NCBI RefSeq assembly: GCF_022668875.1
Contig: NZ_JAKGCR010000005.1
Coordinates: forward strand, 62,001 to 126,000
DNA length: 64,000 nt
From: Domibacillus sp. PGB-M46
Lineage (GTDB): Bacteria; Bacillota; Bacilli; Bacillales; Domibacillaceae
Direction: 5' to 3'
Of the stretch, positions 47,097 to 56,582 are shown piece by piece. A program made the translations under genes and the position numbers. The notes beneath the pieces were generated by a model. That model ran no database searches. It had not been told where the DNA came from and saw only the letters and a program-made list of their open reading frames with translations. Each line of letters starts with the position of its first letter. Within the stretch, counting starts at the first letter, position 1.

Positions 47097-48500
47097 ATGA
47101 ATCGGCACTGGAATGAAATGCAGCCCGCCGATGCTTACAGGGTGACAGTGTCCGGCTGTGTAGACAGCCTTGAACAAAAAGTGGTCGCGCTGTTGTACCA
47201 GCCGCTGATCGGTGCCCAGGCACTCAGCTTATATATGACCATGTATGCGGAGGTGGAGGACGGCAAGCTGTCGTCTGAGAGTGCTCTGCACTATCATTTA
47301 ATGAATACGCTCGGCTGCAGTCCGCAGCAAATATACGAAGACCGGCTTAAGCTGGAAGGGATTGGCTTACTGAAAACCTATGTGAAAAAAACAGGAGAAA
47401 ACCGCGAATTTCTTTATGAGCTGCTGCCGCCTCTTGCTCCGGACCAATTTTTTACAGACGGTCTTTTAAACGTTTTTTTATACCGGAAAATAGGCCGTCC
47501 TCATTTTTTGAGGCTGAAGCGGATATTTTGCGACCGGGAGCCGAAGTCGCCTGATTATCAGGATGTGACCCATGCTTTTCCGGACGTTTTTTCAACAGGG
47601 TATACAGAAATGCAGGAAGCAGAAATAGACAGTGCGCCGGAGCCGGGCACCCGCCTCGCTTCAAAAGGAACCAAAACAGGACCGGTTTTAAATGAATCCT
47701 TTGACTTTTCAGCGCTTGAACGGGCTCTTAAAGACGCCTTGATTCCGGCATCTGCCCTCACCCCCTTTATTAAAGAAACGATTAAAAAATTGTCTTTTTT
47801 ATATGGCATTCAACCGCTTGATATGAAGAACCTGGTTTTGTCTTCGATAAACGAGCAGGATGAAATTGAGGTGGAGGAACTTCGGAAATCTGCGCGTAAT
47901 GCCTATCAGTTTGAATCAGGCGGGCGCCTTCCAGACATGACACCGCGCATGGGAAGCCAGGAGCTTAAAGAAGCGGGTGAGCCGAAAACAAAAGAAGAAA
48001 AGCTGATCCTTCATTGTGAATCGGTCACCCCCTATCAAATGATGATCGATATATCAGATAAAGCGCCCTCATCTGTAGATATGAAGCTTATTGAGCAGGT
48101 GATGCTGCAGTACGATTTTACGCCGGGTGTAATGAATGCGCTCATTCAATATGTTATGCTGAAATCAAATATGAAGCTGTCTAAAAGCTTTATGGACAAA
48201 ATTGCCGCCCAGTGGGCACGCAAAAAAGTAAAAACGGCCAAAGAGGGTATTGAACTGGCAAAAACGGAACAAAAGCAGCCGAAGGAATGGACAAAGCCAA
48301 AGAGCACCTCATCATCCTATGGAAACCGCAAAGCAGTTCGCCAGGAAAAACTGCCAGCCTGGTTTACGGAAAAGGAAAAAGAAAAAGACATAGAAAAAGA
48401 GCGGCCTAAACAAAGCGAAGACTTTGAAGCGAAGAAACGCAAGCTGCAGGAAGAATTGAGAAAACGGAAAGAGGGGGCGTCGGCCGGTGAAAAAGATTAA
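47097..48500 (+). CDS. dnaB: replication initiation and membrane attachment protein DnaB (Bacillus type)
   Basis: 467 residues; the Gram-positive helicase co-loader, not the E. coli helicase of the same name. It works with DnaD and DnaI to load DnaC helicase at oriC and at restarting forks. An N-terminal winged-helix region covers about 1-110 (the start NRHWNEMQPADAYRV), a C-terminal DnaB/DnaD-type helical domain about 310-390 (VMLQYDFTPGVMNALIQYVM), and a highly charged tail follows. ATG 47097 with GAGGTG six bases upstream. Overlaps dnaI by 14 bases. Confidence 0.93.
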   Translation: MNRHWNEMQPADAYRVTVSGCVDSLEQKVVALLYQPLIGAQALSLYMTMYAEVEDGKLSSESALHYHLMNTLGCSPQQIYEDRLKLEGIGLLKTYVKKTGENREFLYELLPPLAPDQFFTDGLLNVFLYRKIGRPHFLRLKRIFCDREPKSPDYQDVTHAFPDVFSTGYTEMQEAEIDSAPEPGTRLASKGTKTGPVLNESFDFSALERALKDALIPASALTPFIKETIKKLSFLYGIQPLDMKNLVLSSINEQDEIEVEELRKSARNAYQFESGGRLPDMTPRMGSQELKEAGEPKTKEEKLILHCESVTPYQMMIDISDKAPSSVDMKLIEQVMLQYDFTPGVMNALIQYVMLKSNMKLSKSFMDKIAAQWARKKVKTAKEGIELAKTEQKQPKEWTKPKSTSSSYGNRKAVRQEKLPAWFTEKEKEKDIEKERPKQSEDFEAKKRKLQEELRKRKEGASAGEKD

Positions 48501-49413
48501 CGAAGCACTCGGGATTATTAAAACGTCACCCGGGTTTGCAGAACAATATGAGCAGACAAAACGGGAAGTGCTGGCAGACAAAACAGTCCAGAAATTTATT
48601 AAAGAACACAATCTGGGTGAACGGGAAGTAACGCGCGCGATGGTCAAACTATATGAGTATGTATCCCAAAGCCGCGGCTGTGGGAAATGCCCATCTCTTG
48701 ACGGGTGTGTGAACATGATGCCGGGCTTTGAGCCGGAGCTTTCCATGCGTTACCAGGCAGTTGAACTGGATTACAAGCGCTGTTCTCGTAAAATTCGGGA
48801 TGATGAAATGAAACATTTGCGCCGGCACGTGAAAAGCCTCTATATGCCGGGAGACGTTTTAAAAGCTACATTTGATCAAGTGGAGCTGGACGATGAAAGC
48901 AGAATAGATGCGGTTTCAATGGCAAAAGATTTTGTTGACAGCTACGCGCTTGGTCAGGCTTCTAAAGGTTTATATATACATGGGAAATTCGGCGTCGGTA
49001 AATCCTTTTTATTTGGTGCTATCGCCAATGAATTGGCCGAGAAGCATATTGCATCCATGATCGTTTATTTTCCGGAGTTTGTCCGTGAAATGAAACAGTC
49101 GCTTAACGATCATTCAACGGGAGAGAAAATTGAAGCGGTGAAATCCGCACCTGTTTTAATGATTGACGATATTGGGGCAGAAACGATGTCGAGCTGGATT
49201 CGTGACGATATACTCGGCACGATTCTGCAGCATCGTATGCTTGAAGGACTTCCGGTTTTGTTTACCTCTAACTTTAATTATAGTGAGCTTGAGCATCACT
49301 TGACGCATTCACAGCGCGGTGAATCCGAAGAGCTGAAAGCAGCACGCATTATGGAACGCATTAAGTTTTTGACCACACCAGTAGAACTGACCGGTATGAA
49401 CCGCCGGCACTAA
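48487..49413 (+). CDS. dnaI: primosomal protein DnaI (helicase loader)
   Basis: 308-residue AAA+ ATPase that loads the replicative helicase. An N-terminal helicase-binding domain carries four likely zinc ligands (Cys65, Cys68, Cys74, Cys99). Walker A GKFGVGKS is at 166-173, Walker B VLMIDDIGAE with Asp227-Asp228. Matches B. subtilis DnaI throughout. Start GTG 48487 with GAGGGGG nine bases upstream, inside the end of dnaB, so the two are translationally linked. Confidence 0.95.
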   Translation: MKKINEALGIIKTSPGFAEQYEQTKREVLADKTVQKFIKEHNLGEREVTRAMVKLYEYVSQSRGCGKCPSLDGCVNMMPGFEPELSMRYQAVELDYKRCSRKIRDDEMKHLRRHVKSLYMPGDVLKATFDQVELDDESRIDAVSMAKDFVDSYALGQASKGLYIHGKFGVGKSFLFGAIANELAEKHIASMIVYFPEFVREMKQSLNDHSTGEKIEAVKSAPVLMIDDIGAETMSSWIRDDILGTILQHRMLEGLPVLFTSNFNYSELEHHLTHSQRGESEELKAARIMERIKFLTTPVELTGMNRRH

Positions 49414-49422
49414 AACTCACTC

Positions 49423-49451
49423 TTGATTTTGAGCGAGAGGGAGACTATAAT
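49423..49451 (+). promoter_or_regulatory. thrS sigma-A promoter
   Basis: TTGATT (49423-49428), a 17-base spacer and TATAAT (49446-49451), just after dnaI. Confidence 0.8.
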
Positions 49452-49457
49452 AACGTC

Positions 49458-49706
49458 ATATGAAAAGCGAAGACAGGGACATGTTTCATTTGAGACGTCT
49501 ACAGAGAGGGAAAGCGATGAGCTGCAACTTTCCCGTCGAAACAAATGAATTCACCACCCTCGAGCTCTGCTTCTGAACCTGAAAGTAAGAAGCGGCGGCA
49601 CCAGACCGTTATCTGACTGTAATTGAGCCGGGAATTTCCCGGAAAGTTGGGTGGAACCGCGATTAAACCTCGCCCCTTCGTTTATGAAGGAGCGGGGTTT
49701 TTTGTC
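49458..49706 (+). promoter_or_regulatory. T-box leader of thrS (threonine specific)
   Basis: Conserved T-box GGGTGGAACCGCG at 49649-49661; terminator formed by AACCTCGCCCCTTC with GAAGGAGCGGGGTT, then a T run (49666-49704). A threonine codon ACC at 49553-49555, in the context GAATTCACCACC, is the likely specifier; a second ACC follows at once, so the reading position is uncertain by three bases. Uncharged tRNA-Thr would switch on thrS. Confidence 0.92.
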
Positions 49707-49731
49707 GTTTAAAAAGAAGGAGGAAATACAA

Positions 49732-51663
49732 ATGTCGATTCAATTAACATTCCCAGACGGCGCTGTAAAGGAATTTCCGTCTGGAACAACAATGGAAGAG
49801 GTTGCGCAGTCGATCAGCCCGGGCCTGCGTAAAAAAGCACTTGCCGGCAAAGTATCAGGGCAGTTTATTGATTTAAAAACACCGATCGAGCAGGATGGCG
49901 CGATTGAAATTATTACACCTGAGCATGCTGACGCGCTTGAAGTGCTTCGCCACAGTACAGCACACTTGATGGCGCAGGCGATCAAACGTGTTTACGGAGC
50001 CGACAAAGTCAAGCTTGGTGTGGGTCCGGTTATTGAAGGCGGCTTTTATTATGATATTGATCTGGATGAATCCATTACACCGGAAGATTTGCCGAAAATC
50101 GAAAAAGAAATGAAGAAAATCATTAACGAAAACGTGCCGGTTATCCGCAAAGAAGTATCACGCGCGGAAGCAGAGCAGTTTTTCAAAGAAATTGATGATG
50201 AATACAAGCTGGAGCTTCTTGAAGCAATTCCGGAGAACGAAACGGTTACACTGTATGAGCAGGGTGATTTCACCGATCTATGCCGCGGTGTACACGTTCC
50301 GTCCACTGGAAAGTTAAAAGAATTTAAGCTGCTTAACATCGCCGGCGCATACTGGCGCGGTAATTCAGACAACAAAATGCTTCAGCGTATTTACGGAACG
50401 GCTTTCTTTAAAAAGGAAGATCTTGAGCATCACTTGAAAATGATTGAAGAAGCAAAAGAGCGCGATCACCGCAAAATTGGAAAAGAGCTTGATTTGTTTA
50501 CAAATTCCCAGAAAGTCGGACAGGGTCTGCCGCTTTGGCTGCCAAAAGGTGCAACCATCCGCCGTATTATCGAGCGCTACATTGTCGATAAAGAAGTAAG
50601 CCTCGGTTATGACCATGTATACACACCGGTAATGGGAAGTGTTGAACTTTACAAAACAAGCGGCCACTGGGATCATTATCAGGATGGTATGTTCCCGGTC
50701 ATGGAAATGGACAACGAGGATCTTGTTCTTCGCCCGATGAACTGCCCTCATCACATGATGATTTATAAAAATGACATCCATAGCTATCGCGAGCTGCCGA
50801 TCCGTATTGCTGAACTTGGCACAATGCACCGCTATGAAATGTCAGGCGCCCTTGCCGGCCTGCAGCGTGTTCGCGGGATGACATTGAATGACGCCCACAT
50901 CTTTGTTCGTCCAGACCAAATCAAAGATGAACTCAAACGTGTTGTCGAGCTGATCTTGTCTGTTTATAAAGATTTCGACTTAAATGATTACTCGTTCCGC
51001 TTGTCTTACCGCGATCCGGAAAACACAGAGAAATACTACGATGATGATGAAATGTGGGAAAAAGCACAAGCGATGCTGAAAGACGCAATGGATGAACTTG
51101 GAATGGAGTACGTAGAAGCAGAAGATGAAGCGGCGTTCTACGGTCCGAAGCTTGACGTACAAGTGAAAACAGCGCTTGGCAAAGAAGAAACTTTGTCTAC
51201 TGTACAGCTGGATTTCCTTCTTCCGGAACGCTTTGACTTAACATATGTGGGTGAAGACGGCAAGCAGCACCGCCCGGTTGTTATTCACCGCGGTGTTGTT
51301 TCCACAATGGAACGCTTTGTTGCGTTTTTGATTGAAGAATACAAGGGAGCATTCCCGACATGGCTTGCACCGGTTCAGGTTCAAATCATTCCTGTTTCTA
51401 ACGAGGTTCACTACGACTATGCAAGAAAGTTACAGGATGAGCTGAAAGCAGCCGGCATCCGTGTCGAAATGGACAGCCGTGAAGAAAAGCTCGGGTATAA
51501 AATCCGTGAATCGCAAATGAAGAAAATTCCGTACATGCTCGTAGTGGGTGATAAAGAGCTTGAGAGCGGTACAGTGAACGTCCGCAAGTACGGGGAGCAG
51601 CAGTCTGAGACGATGTCATTTGACGCTTTCCGCGGCCTTGTTCAAAAAGAAGGCAAACGTTAA
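49732..51663 (+). CDS. thrS: threonyl-tRNA synthetase
   Basis: 643 residues from the ATG at 49732 (SD AAGGAGG), the same length as B. subtilis ThrS; the upstream in-frame start at 49651 is inside the T-box. Class II synthetase: TGS domain (1-61), editing SAD domain (about 65-225), catalytic domain with the zinc cysteine Cys338 in RPMNCPHH and motif 2 [20 protein letters not shown], and the anticodon-binding domain (about 540-640). Confidence 0.97.
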   Translation: MSIQLTFPDGAVKEFPSGTTMEEVAQSISPGLRKKALAGKVSGQFIDLKTPIEQDGAIEIITPEHADALEVLRHSTAHLMAQAIKRVYGADKVKLGVGPVIEGGFYYDIDLDESITPEDLPKIEKEMKKIINENVPVIRKEVSRAEAEQFFKEIDDEYKLELLEAIPENETVTLYEQGDFTDLCRGVHVPSTGKLKEFKLLNIAGAYWRGNSDNKMLQRIYGTAFFKKEDLEHHLKMIEEAKERDHRKIGKELDLFTNSQKVGQGLPLWLPKGATIRRIIERYIVDKEVSLGYDHVYTPVMGSVELYKTSGHWDHYQDGMFPVMEMDNEDLVLRPMNCPHHMMIYKNDIHSYRELPIRIAELGTMHRYEMSGALAGLQRVRGMTLNDAHIFVRPDQIKDELKRVVELILSVYKDFDLNDYSFRLSYRDPENTEKYYDDDEMWEKAQAMLKDAMDELGMEYVEAEDEAAFYGPKLDVQVKTALGKEETLSTVQLDFLLPERFDLTYVGEDGKQHRPVVIHRGVVSTMERFVAFLIEEYKGAFPTWLAPVQVQIIPVSNEVHYDYARKLQDELKAAGIRVEMDSREEKLGYKIRESQMKKIPYMLVVGDKELESGTVNVRKYGEQQSETMSFDAFRGLVQKEGKR

Positions 51664-51733
51664 GAAAAAAACTATTGTTTTTTTTGAAAAGCAATGGTAT
51701 TATTTAAAACGTTGGTTCTTTCAATTTGTCTTC

Positions 51734-51762
51734 TGGACATTTGAAAGAGGATATGATATAGT
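51734..51762 (+). promoter_or_regulatory. infC-rpmI-rplT promoter
   Basis: TGGACA (51734-51739), a 17-base spacer and TATAGT (51757-51762), upstream of the L20 leader. Confidence 0.65.
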
Positions 51763-51768
51763 TACTTA

Positions 51769-51922
51769 GGTGAATGAAACACATAATAAAAGAAAGCAGA
51801 AGCACCCGCTTCTCACCTCGTCTGACAGAAAAGTTGGCAGGTTGACATGGTAAAACGACTAAGCTGTTTTGGGCAGCTTTTTACTAGCGGGGCATCTACT
51901 TTTAGATGCCTCGCTTTTTTCA
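51769..51922 (+). promoter_or_regulatory. L20 leader (autoregulation of infC-rpmI-rplT)
   Basis: The leader contains AGAAGCACCCGCTTCT, GGCAGGTTGACATGGT and TGTTTTGGGCAGCTTTTTACTA-type blocks typical of the Bacillus L20 leader RNA, then a terminator GCGGGGCATCTA with TAGATGCCTCGC and TTTTTT (51887-51922). In B. subtilis L20 binds this RNA, which mimics its 23S site, and causes premature termination. An open frame across it (starting 51847) is not a gene. Confidence 0.85.
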
Positions 51923-51981
51923 TGCAGCAGTGCGCTTCTCTTTTAAACAGTGTTTTTAAAATGACCCGGAGGTGGCTTGTT

Positions 51982-52497
51982 ATTAGCAAAGATATGAATT
52001 TAAACGAAGGCATCCGTGCCCGTGAAGTACGCTTGATCGATCAAAACGGCGATCAGCTCGGCATTAAACAAAAACGCGAAGCGCTTGAAATTGCTGCCCG
52101 CGTAAATCTTGATCTTGTGCTTGTTGCTCCGAACGCGAAACCGCCTGTAGCCCGCATCATGGACTATGGAAAGTTCAAGTTCGAACAGCAGAAGAAAGAG
52201 AAGGAAGCCCGCAAAAACCAGAAAATCATCCAATTAAAAGAAGTGCGCTTCAGTCCAACGATTGATGACCACGATTTTAATACCAAGCTTCGCAATGCGA
52301 TTAAGTTCTTGGAAAAAGGTGATAAAGTAAAAGCATCGATCCGATTCAAAGGACGTGCGATTACGCATAAAGAAATCGGCCAGCGTGTACTTGACCGCTT
52401 TGCAGAAGCGTGCAAGGAAGTTGCGACTGTTGAGTCCAAGCCGAAAATGGACGGCCGTAGTATGTTCCTTATTATGGCGCCTAAAAACGAAAAGTAA
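51982..52497 (+). CDS. infC: translation initiation factor IF-3, AUU start
   Basis: 171 residues starting at ATT 51982: GGAGGTGG lies eight bases upstream and the product begins (M)[18 protein letters not shown], as IF-3 proteins do. No ATG, GTG or TTG lies in frame at that point; the next ATG is at 51994. The rare AUU start allows IF-3 to repress its own translation, as known from E. coli and used in Bacillus. N domain (1-75, [19 protein letters not shown]) and C domain (80-171) bind the 30S subunit. First gene of infC-rpmI-rplT. Confidence 0.94.
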   Translation: MSKDMNLNEGIRAREVRLIDQNGDQLGIKQKREALEIAARVNLDLVLVAPNAKPPVARIMDYGKFKFEQQKKEKEARKNQKIIQLKEVRFSPTIDDHDFNTKLRNAIKFLEKGDKVKASIRFKGRAITHKEIGQRVLDRFAEACKEVATVESKPKMDGRSMFLIMAPKNEK

Positions 52498-52520
52498 ACC
52501 AGTTTGAGGAGGAAGACGAA

Positions 52521-52718
52521 ATGCCAAAAATGAAAACTCACCGTGGTTCTGCCAAACGTTTCAAGAAAACAGGTTCAGGTAAACTGAAACGTTCACACGG
52601 TTACACAAGCCACTTGTTCGCAAACAAATCTCAAAAACAAAAACGTAAATTGCGCAAAGGCGCTCTTGTATCAAAAGGCGATTTCAAACGTATTCGCCAC
52701 ATGCTTGACAATCTGTAA
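52521..52718 (+). CDS. rpmI: 50S ribosomal protein L35
   Basis: 65 residues, highly basic, beginning [19 protein letters not shown], the L35 signature, and ending with RIRHMLDNL. Located 23 bases after infC with SD GAGGAGG. Part of the L20-controlled operon. Confidence 0.97.
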   Translation: MPKMKTHRGSAKRFKKTGSGKLKRSHGYTSHLFANKSQKQKRKLRKGALVSKGDFKRIRHMLDNL

Positions 52719-52753
52719 GAAAATTAACGTAACATCATTAGGAGGGAAATAGT

Positions 52754-53110
52754 ATGCCACGCGTAAAAGGCGGTACTGTAACACGCAAACGTCGTAAAAA
52801 GGTTCTTAAATTAGCAAAAGGTTATTTCGGTTCGAAACATCGTTTATATAAAGTTGCCAACCAACAAGTTATGAAATCCCTGCAATATGCATACCGGGAT
52901 CGCCGTAACAAAAAACGTGATTTCCGCAAATTGTGGATCACTCGTATTAACGCAGCTGCTCGTACAAACGGTCTTTCTTACAGCCGTTTAATGCACGGTT
53001 TGAAGCTTGCTGGTATCGAAGTAAACCGCAAAATGCTTGCTGATCTTGCTGTTAGCGATGCACAAGGATTTGCACAGCTTGCAGACGCTGCAAAAAAACA
53101 ACTAGGTTAA
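52754..53110 (+). CDS. rplT: 50S ribosomal protein L20
   Basis: 118 residues; early assembly protein of the large subunit and the repressor of this operon through the leader at 51769-51922. Begins [24 protein letters not shown]-like, with a long basic N-terminal helix and a compact C-domain ([24 protein letters not shown]). SD TAGGAGGG. Terminator follows. Confidence 0.97.
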   Translation: MPRVKGGTVTRKRRKKVLKLAKGYFGSKHRLYKVANQQVMKSLQYAYRDRRNKKRDFRKLWITRINAAARTNGLSYSRLMHGLKLAGIEVNRKMLADLAVSDAQGFAQLADAAKKQLG

Positions 53111-53116
53111 TAACCT

Positions 53117-53150
53117 CAAAACCGTCCTGATCCGTCAGGGCGGTTTTTTT
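53117..53150 (+). terminator. infC operon terminator
   Basis: AAACCGTCCTGA pairs with TCAGGGCGGTTT, followed by seven T. Confidence 0.92.
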
Positions 53151-53318
53151 ATGCTTATTGGTTTTAACGGCCTGTAAAAGCAACGAGCCGAATGAGCAGT
53201 TTTTTATATCATCAGCTTCAGGAAAGCAGCCGGCTGATAAAAGATTTGTTTCGCTTGTTCTCCAAATTAGGCTGTTTCGGGAAAAGTTTGTTAAAATAGG
53301 GAAGGGGGAGAGCAGATA

Positions 53319-53585
53319 GTGATGGTCTTCATTTATTTTATTTTTATTAATATGATTGCCTACATAACGATGGCAAATGATAAGAAAAAAGCCCAAAAAC
53401 GGCTGTACCGAACCCGGGAAAGGACGCTCTGGCTGCTGGCTTTGCTTGGCGGTGCACCGGGCGGATGGGTGGCCATGCAGACGTATCGGCATAAAACGAA
53501 GCATGCATCCTTTAAATACGGAATGCCGGTTCTTGCCGTTATGGATTTAATGGTGTTAGCAATGATAGGAGGAACAGCCATTTGA
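53319..53585 (+). CDS. ysdA: DUF1294 membrane protein
   Basis: 88 residues with an N-terminal membrane helix (MVFIYFIFINMIAYITMA), a basic loop (KKKAQKRLYR), the DUF1294 core LWLLALLGGAPGGWVAMQTYRHKTKHASFK and a second C-terminal helix. Counterpart of B. subtilis YsdA, which also follows rplT. Function unknown. Start ATG 53322 or GTG/ATG at 53319 after GGGGGAGAG. Its stop overlaps the next gene's TTG start by four bases. Confidence 0.87.
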   Translation: MMVFIYFIFINMIAYITMANDKKKAQKRLYRTRERTLWLLALLGGAPGGWVAMQTYRHKTKHASFKYGMPVLAVMDLMVLAMIGGTAI

Positions 53586-54067
53586 ATATGAATACATTGT
53601 TTGAAATGCAGCGCGGGCTCGATTCATACATAGAAAAGGAACACAATCTGGAAGGAACGGATTTATTTGACCAAAAAGTGCTCGCTCTGCTTGTTGAAAT
53701 TGGTGAACTGGCTAATGAAACGAGATGCTTTAAATTTTGGAGTACAAAAGGGCCGTCCGAGCGGGGAATCATTTTAGAAGAATTTGTAGACGGCGTACAT
53801 TTTATTCTGTCACTCGGCATTTTAGCTGACCTGACAGATGCAGTGCCGGCGTCCCAGCAGCCTGCAAAAACGGCGACGGACCAGTTTTTGCTTGTTACAG
53901 AAGCCGTTCATACCTTCCACCGTGATAAAACAAAAGAAGCGTATCATTCCCTGCTTGACCGTTTCTTTACACTGGGGGATATGCTTGGATTTTCAGCAGA
54001 AGAAGTGGAACAGGCGTATATCGCCAAAAATGAAGTAAACTATAAGCGCCAGCAGTCGGGCTACTAA
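53582..54067 (+). CDS. dimeric (all-alpha) dUTPase
   Basis: 161 residues. Reads as a type 2 dUTP diphosphatase: metal-binding ExxE (Glu39, Glu42 in [11 protein letters not shown]) and ExxD (Glu67, Asp70 in EEFVDGVHF), with conserved FKFWS between them and a C-terminal NYKRQ. It hydrolyses dUTP to dUMP, limiting uracil in DNA and feeding dTMP. Start is TTG 53582: AGGAGG lies nine bases upstream, whereas the ATG at 53588 would be 15 away. It overlaps ysdA and takes the position of ysdB in B. subtilis. Confidence 0.87.
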   Translation: MNMNTLFEMQRGLDSYIEKEHNLEGTDLFDQKVLALLVEIGELANETRCFKFWSTKGPSERGIILEEFVDGVHFILSLGILADLTDAVPASQQPAKTATDQFLLVTEAVHTFHRDKTKEAYHSLLDRFFTLGDMLGFSAEEVEQAYIAKNEVNYKRQQSGY

Positions 54068-54087
54068 GAAAGGGGACTTTATTTATA

Positions 54088-55173
54088 ATGAAGAAACTCG
54101 ATGAAACGTTAACGATGCTAAAAGAGCTAACGGATGCAAAAGGGATTGCCGGGAATGAACGCGAAGCGCGTGAAGTCATGCAAAAATACATTGAGCCATT
54201 TGCAGAAGAAGTGACAACGGACGGCCTTGGCAGCTTGATCGCCAAAAAAACCGGGGACGCAAACGGCCCGAAAATCATGGTGGCTGGGCACCTGGATGAA
54301 GTCGGCTTTATGGTTACACGCATTGATGACAAAGGGTTTATTCGTTTTCAAACCGTCGGCGGATGGTGGAGCCAGGTAATGCTCGCCCAGCGCGTTACGA
54401 TTGTGACGCGCAAAGGAGATATTACAGGCGTGATCGGCTCAAAGCCGCCGCACATTTTGCCGGCTGAAGCACGCAAAAAACCGGTTGATATTAAAGACAT
54501 GTTTATCGATATCGGCGCATCAAGCCGCGAAGAAGCTTCAGAATGGGGCGTGCGTCCTGGTGACATGGTCGTTCCTTACTTTGAATTTACTGTTATGAAC
54601 AATGAAAAAATGCTGCTGGCTAAAGCTTGGGACAACCGAATCGGCTGTGCGATCGCCATTGATGTGATGAAGTACGTAAAAGATAAACAGCATGCGAATA
54701 TCGTGTACGGTGTTGGAACGGTACAGGAAGAGGTCGGCCTGCGCGGTGCGAAAACATCCGCTCACCAAATTGGCCCGGATATCGCCTTTGGCGTTGATGT
54801 TGGCATTGCCGGCGATACACCGGGGGTAACAGAAAAAGAGGCAATGGGAAAAATGGGCAAAGGCCCGCAGATTATTTTGTATGATGCATCAATGGTATCC
54901 CATAAAGGACTGCGTGACTTTGTAACGGATGTAGCCGATGAATTAAATATTCCTTACCAGTTTGACGCTATGGCAGGCGGCGGAACAGATTCAGGGGAAA
55001 TTCATAAAACAGGCAATGGCGTTCCGACGCTGTCTGTTACCATTGCTACACGCTATATACATTCTCATGCGGCCATGCTTCACCGTGATGATTATGAAAA
55101 CGCCGTGAAGCTGCTTGGGGAAGTAATCCTTCGCCTTGACCGCGATACAGTTAACACCATTACATTTGATTAA
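54088..55173 (+). CDS. ysdC: M42-family aminopeptidase
   Basis: 361 residues. Dinuclear-metal M42 (tetrahedral/glutamyl) aminopeptidase: metal and catalytic residues in [37 protein letters not shown] and YIHSHAAM. Counterpart of B. subtilis YsdC, in the same neighbourhood. Cytosolic, probably trims peptides; specific substrate not visible (family members have also been mislabelled as endoglucanases). SD AAGGGGAC. Followed by a strong terminator. Confidence 0.93.
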   Translation: MKKLDETLTMLKELTDAKGIAGNEREAREVMQKYIEPFAEEVTTDGLGSLIAKKTGDANGPKIMVAGHLDEVGFMVTRIDDKGFIRFQTVGGWWSQVMLAQRVTIVTRKGDITGVIGSKPPHILPAEARKKPVDIKDMFIDIGASSREEASEWGVRPGDMVVPYFEFTVMNNEKMLLAKAWDNRIGCAIAIDVMKYVKDKQHANIVYGVGTVQEEVGLRGAKTSAHQIGPDIAFGVDVGIAGDTPGVTEKEAMGKMGKGPQIILYDASMVSHKGLRDFVTDVADELNIPYQFDAMAGGGTDSGEIHKTGNGVPTLSVTIATRYIHSHAAMLHRDDYENAVKLLGEVILRLDRDTVNTITFD

Positions 55174-55175
55174 AA

Positions 55176-55211
55176 AAAAACCGCTCACAGCGCTGTGAGC
55201 GGTTTTTTTGT
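55176..55211. terminator. bidirectional terminator between ysdC and sspI
   Basis: AAAACCGCTCACAGC pairs perfectly with GCTGTGAGCGGTTTT, flanked by A and T runs, between convergent genes. Confidence 0.93.
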
Positions 55212-55212
55212 G

Positions 55213-55413
55213 TTACTGAAGAGCAGATGACATGCGTTCTAATACGACTTTTTGCTCTTCTGTTGTGCTTTTTTTCCAGAAAAGTTCAAGCATCACACCA
55301 AGACCTGGCAGCGTTTTTTCTTCGCCATTTGAAATCGCGTCTTGAATTACAGCCGATAATTCATTTGGATTTTGTCCGTTTAAATTTTGAATAATAGCGC
55401 CTCGTAAATCCAT
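55213..55413 (-). CDS. sspI: small acid-soluble spore protein SspI
   Basis: 66 residues: DLRGAIIQNLNGQNPNELSAVIQDAI followed by a LPGLGVMLELFWKKS block, the SspI (H-type minor SASP) pattern. Synthesised in the forespore under sigma-G in B. subtilis and located in the spore core. It identifies the organism as a spore former. SD AAGGAGGG on the minus strand. A convincing sigma-G promoter was not identified in the 90 bases it shares with the divergent ysgA. Confidence 0.93.
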   Translation of the reverse strand: MDLRGAIIQNLNGQNPNELSAVIQDAISNGEEKTLPGLGVMLELFWKKSTTEEQKVVLERMSSALQ

Positions 55414-55471
55414 GTTTATCCCTCCTTGTTTTGATTATTTTTACCACTGTAGCGCCCATTATACAGAGAAA

Positions 55472-55480
55472 TGCTATAAT
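55472..55480 (+). promoter_or_regulatory. extended -10 promoter of ysgA
   Basis: TGCTATAAT is a consensus -10 with the TGN extension, 24 bases before the ysgA start; no -35 box is evident. Confidence 0.5.
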
Positions 55481-55504
55481 GAATACGGCGAAAGGAGAAT
55501 CACA

Positions 55505-56260
55505 TTGACGTACATTCAATCCGCACATAACACACATATAAAACAGCTGAATAAACTATGGACAAAAAAAGAACGCGATAAAACAGGTCTTTATATGCTC
55601 GAAGGCTTTCATCTCGTAGAAGAAGCGCTTCGACACAAAGAGCAGATAAAGGAACTTCTTTTATCAGAGGAAGCGGCAGTACCGGCATCGTGGAATATAG
55701 ATGGCCTTGACGTGACCATGATTTCGGCCGAGGTGGCAAAAAAGCTTTCTGACACGGAAAACGGCCAGGGCGTTTTTGCAGTATGCCAAAAACAGGAAGC
55801 AACGGAACTGCCTGCTGGGAAAAGCTTTTTGCTGCTGGATGCCGTGCAGGATCCGGGTAATATCGGCACGATGATCCGGACAGCCGATGCCGCCGGAATT
55901 GATGCGGTGCTGCTCAGCCACGGATCTGCTGATCTGTATAACCCAAAAGTGCTTCGTTCGGCACAGGGAAGCCATTTTCACCTGCCTGTTTTAAGCGTAG
56001 ATTTAACCGAAGCGGTTGAAGAGCTGAAAAAACGAAATATTCCGGTGTACGGTACGGCTTTGGAAGGAGCGTCTGATTACAGAAAGGAACAAGCAGGGCC
56101 GTTTGCGCTGCTCGTGGGCAATGAAGGAAACGGCGTACGTCCAGAGCTTCTTGAGAAAACAACCAAAAATGTTTACATTCCGATTTTCGGCCAAAGTGAG
56201 TCGCTGAATGTCGCGGTTGCGGCCGGTATCCTTCTTTATCATTTTCGGGAAAACAATTGA
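55505..56260 (+). CDS. ysgA: SpoU/TrmH-family rRNA methyltransferase
   Basis: 251 residues from the TTG at 55505 (AAAGGAG seven bases upstream); the frame runs on upstream but through the promoter. SPOUT-class 2'-O-methyltransferase: N-terminal substrate-binding domain, then knot motifs NIGTMIRTADAAGIDAV, VGNEGNGV and FGQSESLNVAVAAGILLYHF. B. subtilis YsgA is upstream of pheS in the same way. Target (probably 23S rRNA) is inferred. The pheS promoter overlaps its stop codon. Confidence 0.91.
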   Translation: MTYIQSAHNTHIKQLNKLWTKKERDKTGLYMLEGFHLVEEALRHKEQIKELLLSEEAAVPASWNIDGLDVTMISAEVAKKLSDTENGQGVFAVCQKQEATELPAGKSFLLLDAVQDPGNIGTMIRTADAAGIDAVLLSHGSADLYNPKVLRSAQGSHFHLPVLSVDLTEAVEELKKRNIPVYGTALEGASDYRKEQAGPFALLVGNEGNGVRPELLEKTTKNVYIPIFGQSESLNVAVAAGILLYHFRENN

Positions 56261-56285
56261 ATTTCAAAAATGGGTTGTCTATAAT
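56257..56285 (+). promoter_or_regulatory. pheST sigma-A promoter
   Basis: TTGAAT (56257-56262), a 17-base spacer and TATAAT (56280-56285). The -35 box overlaps the ysgA stop codon. Confidence 0.8.
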
Positions 56286-56291
56286 AAGAAA

Positions 56292-56563
56292 GTATAAAAT
56301 TTGATAATTAAAAGGCAATGACGGAGAAAAGTACGCCATCCCTCTTTTTTTAGGAAGAAAATGCCCCGACTGAAAGCATTTTTAAAAAGAGCTGGCCGAA
56401 GTTCACCTCCCGAGCCGGTGCTTGGACCACATTCGTGTAAAGGCATACCGGTTTTTACCGTTATCTGAATGAAGTGAACGCGTGTTTTTCTAGCGCGTTA
56501 AAAAGGGTGGTACCGCGATATCAGAAGCCTCGTCCCTTTCCGGGAACGGGGCTTTTTTTGTTG
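56292..56563 (+). promoter_or_regulatory. T-box leader of pheST (phenylalanine specific)
   Basis: T-box GGGTGGTACCGCG at 56506-56518, followed by the terminator AGCCTCGTCCC with GGGAACGGGGCT and seven T (56526-56561). The phenylalanine codon TTC at 56402-56404 (context GAAGTTCACC) is the likely specifier, aligned with TAC in the tyrS leader. Read-through depends on uncharged tRNA-Phe. Confidence 0.93.
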
Positions 56564-56582
56564 CCAAAAAGGAGGAAAAAAC

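Noticed and set aside
53052-53504. 150-codon open frame on the minus strand across the rplT end and ysdA
   Set aside because: It runs through the rplT terminator and antisense to ysdA; no recognisable protein.
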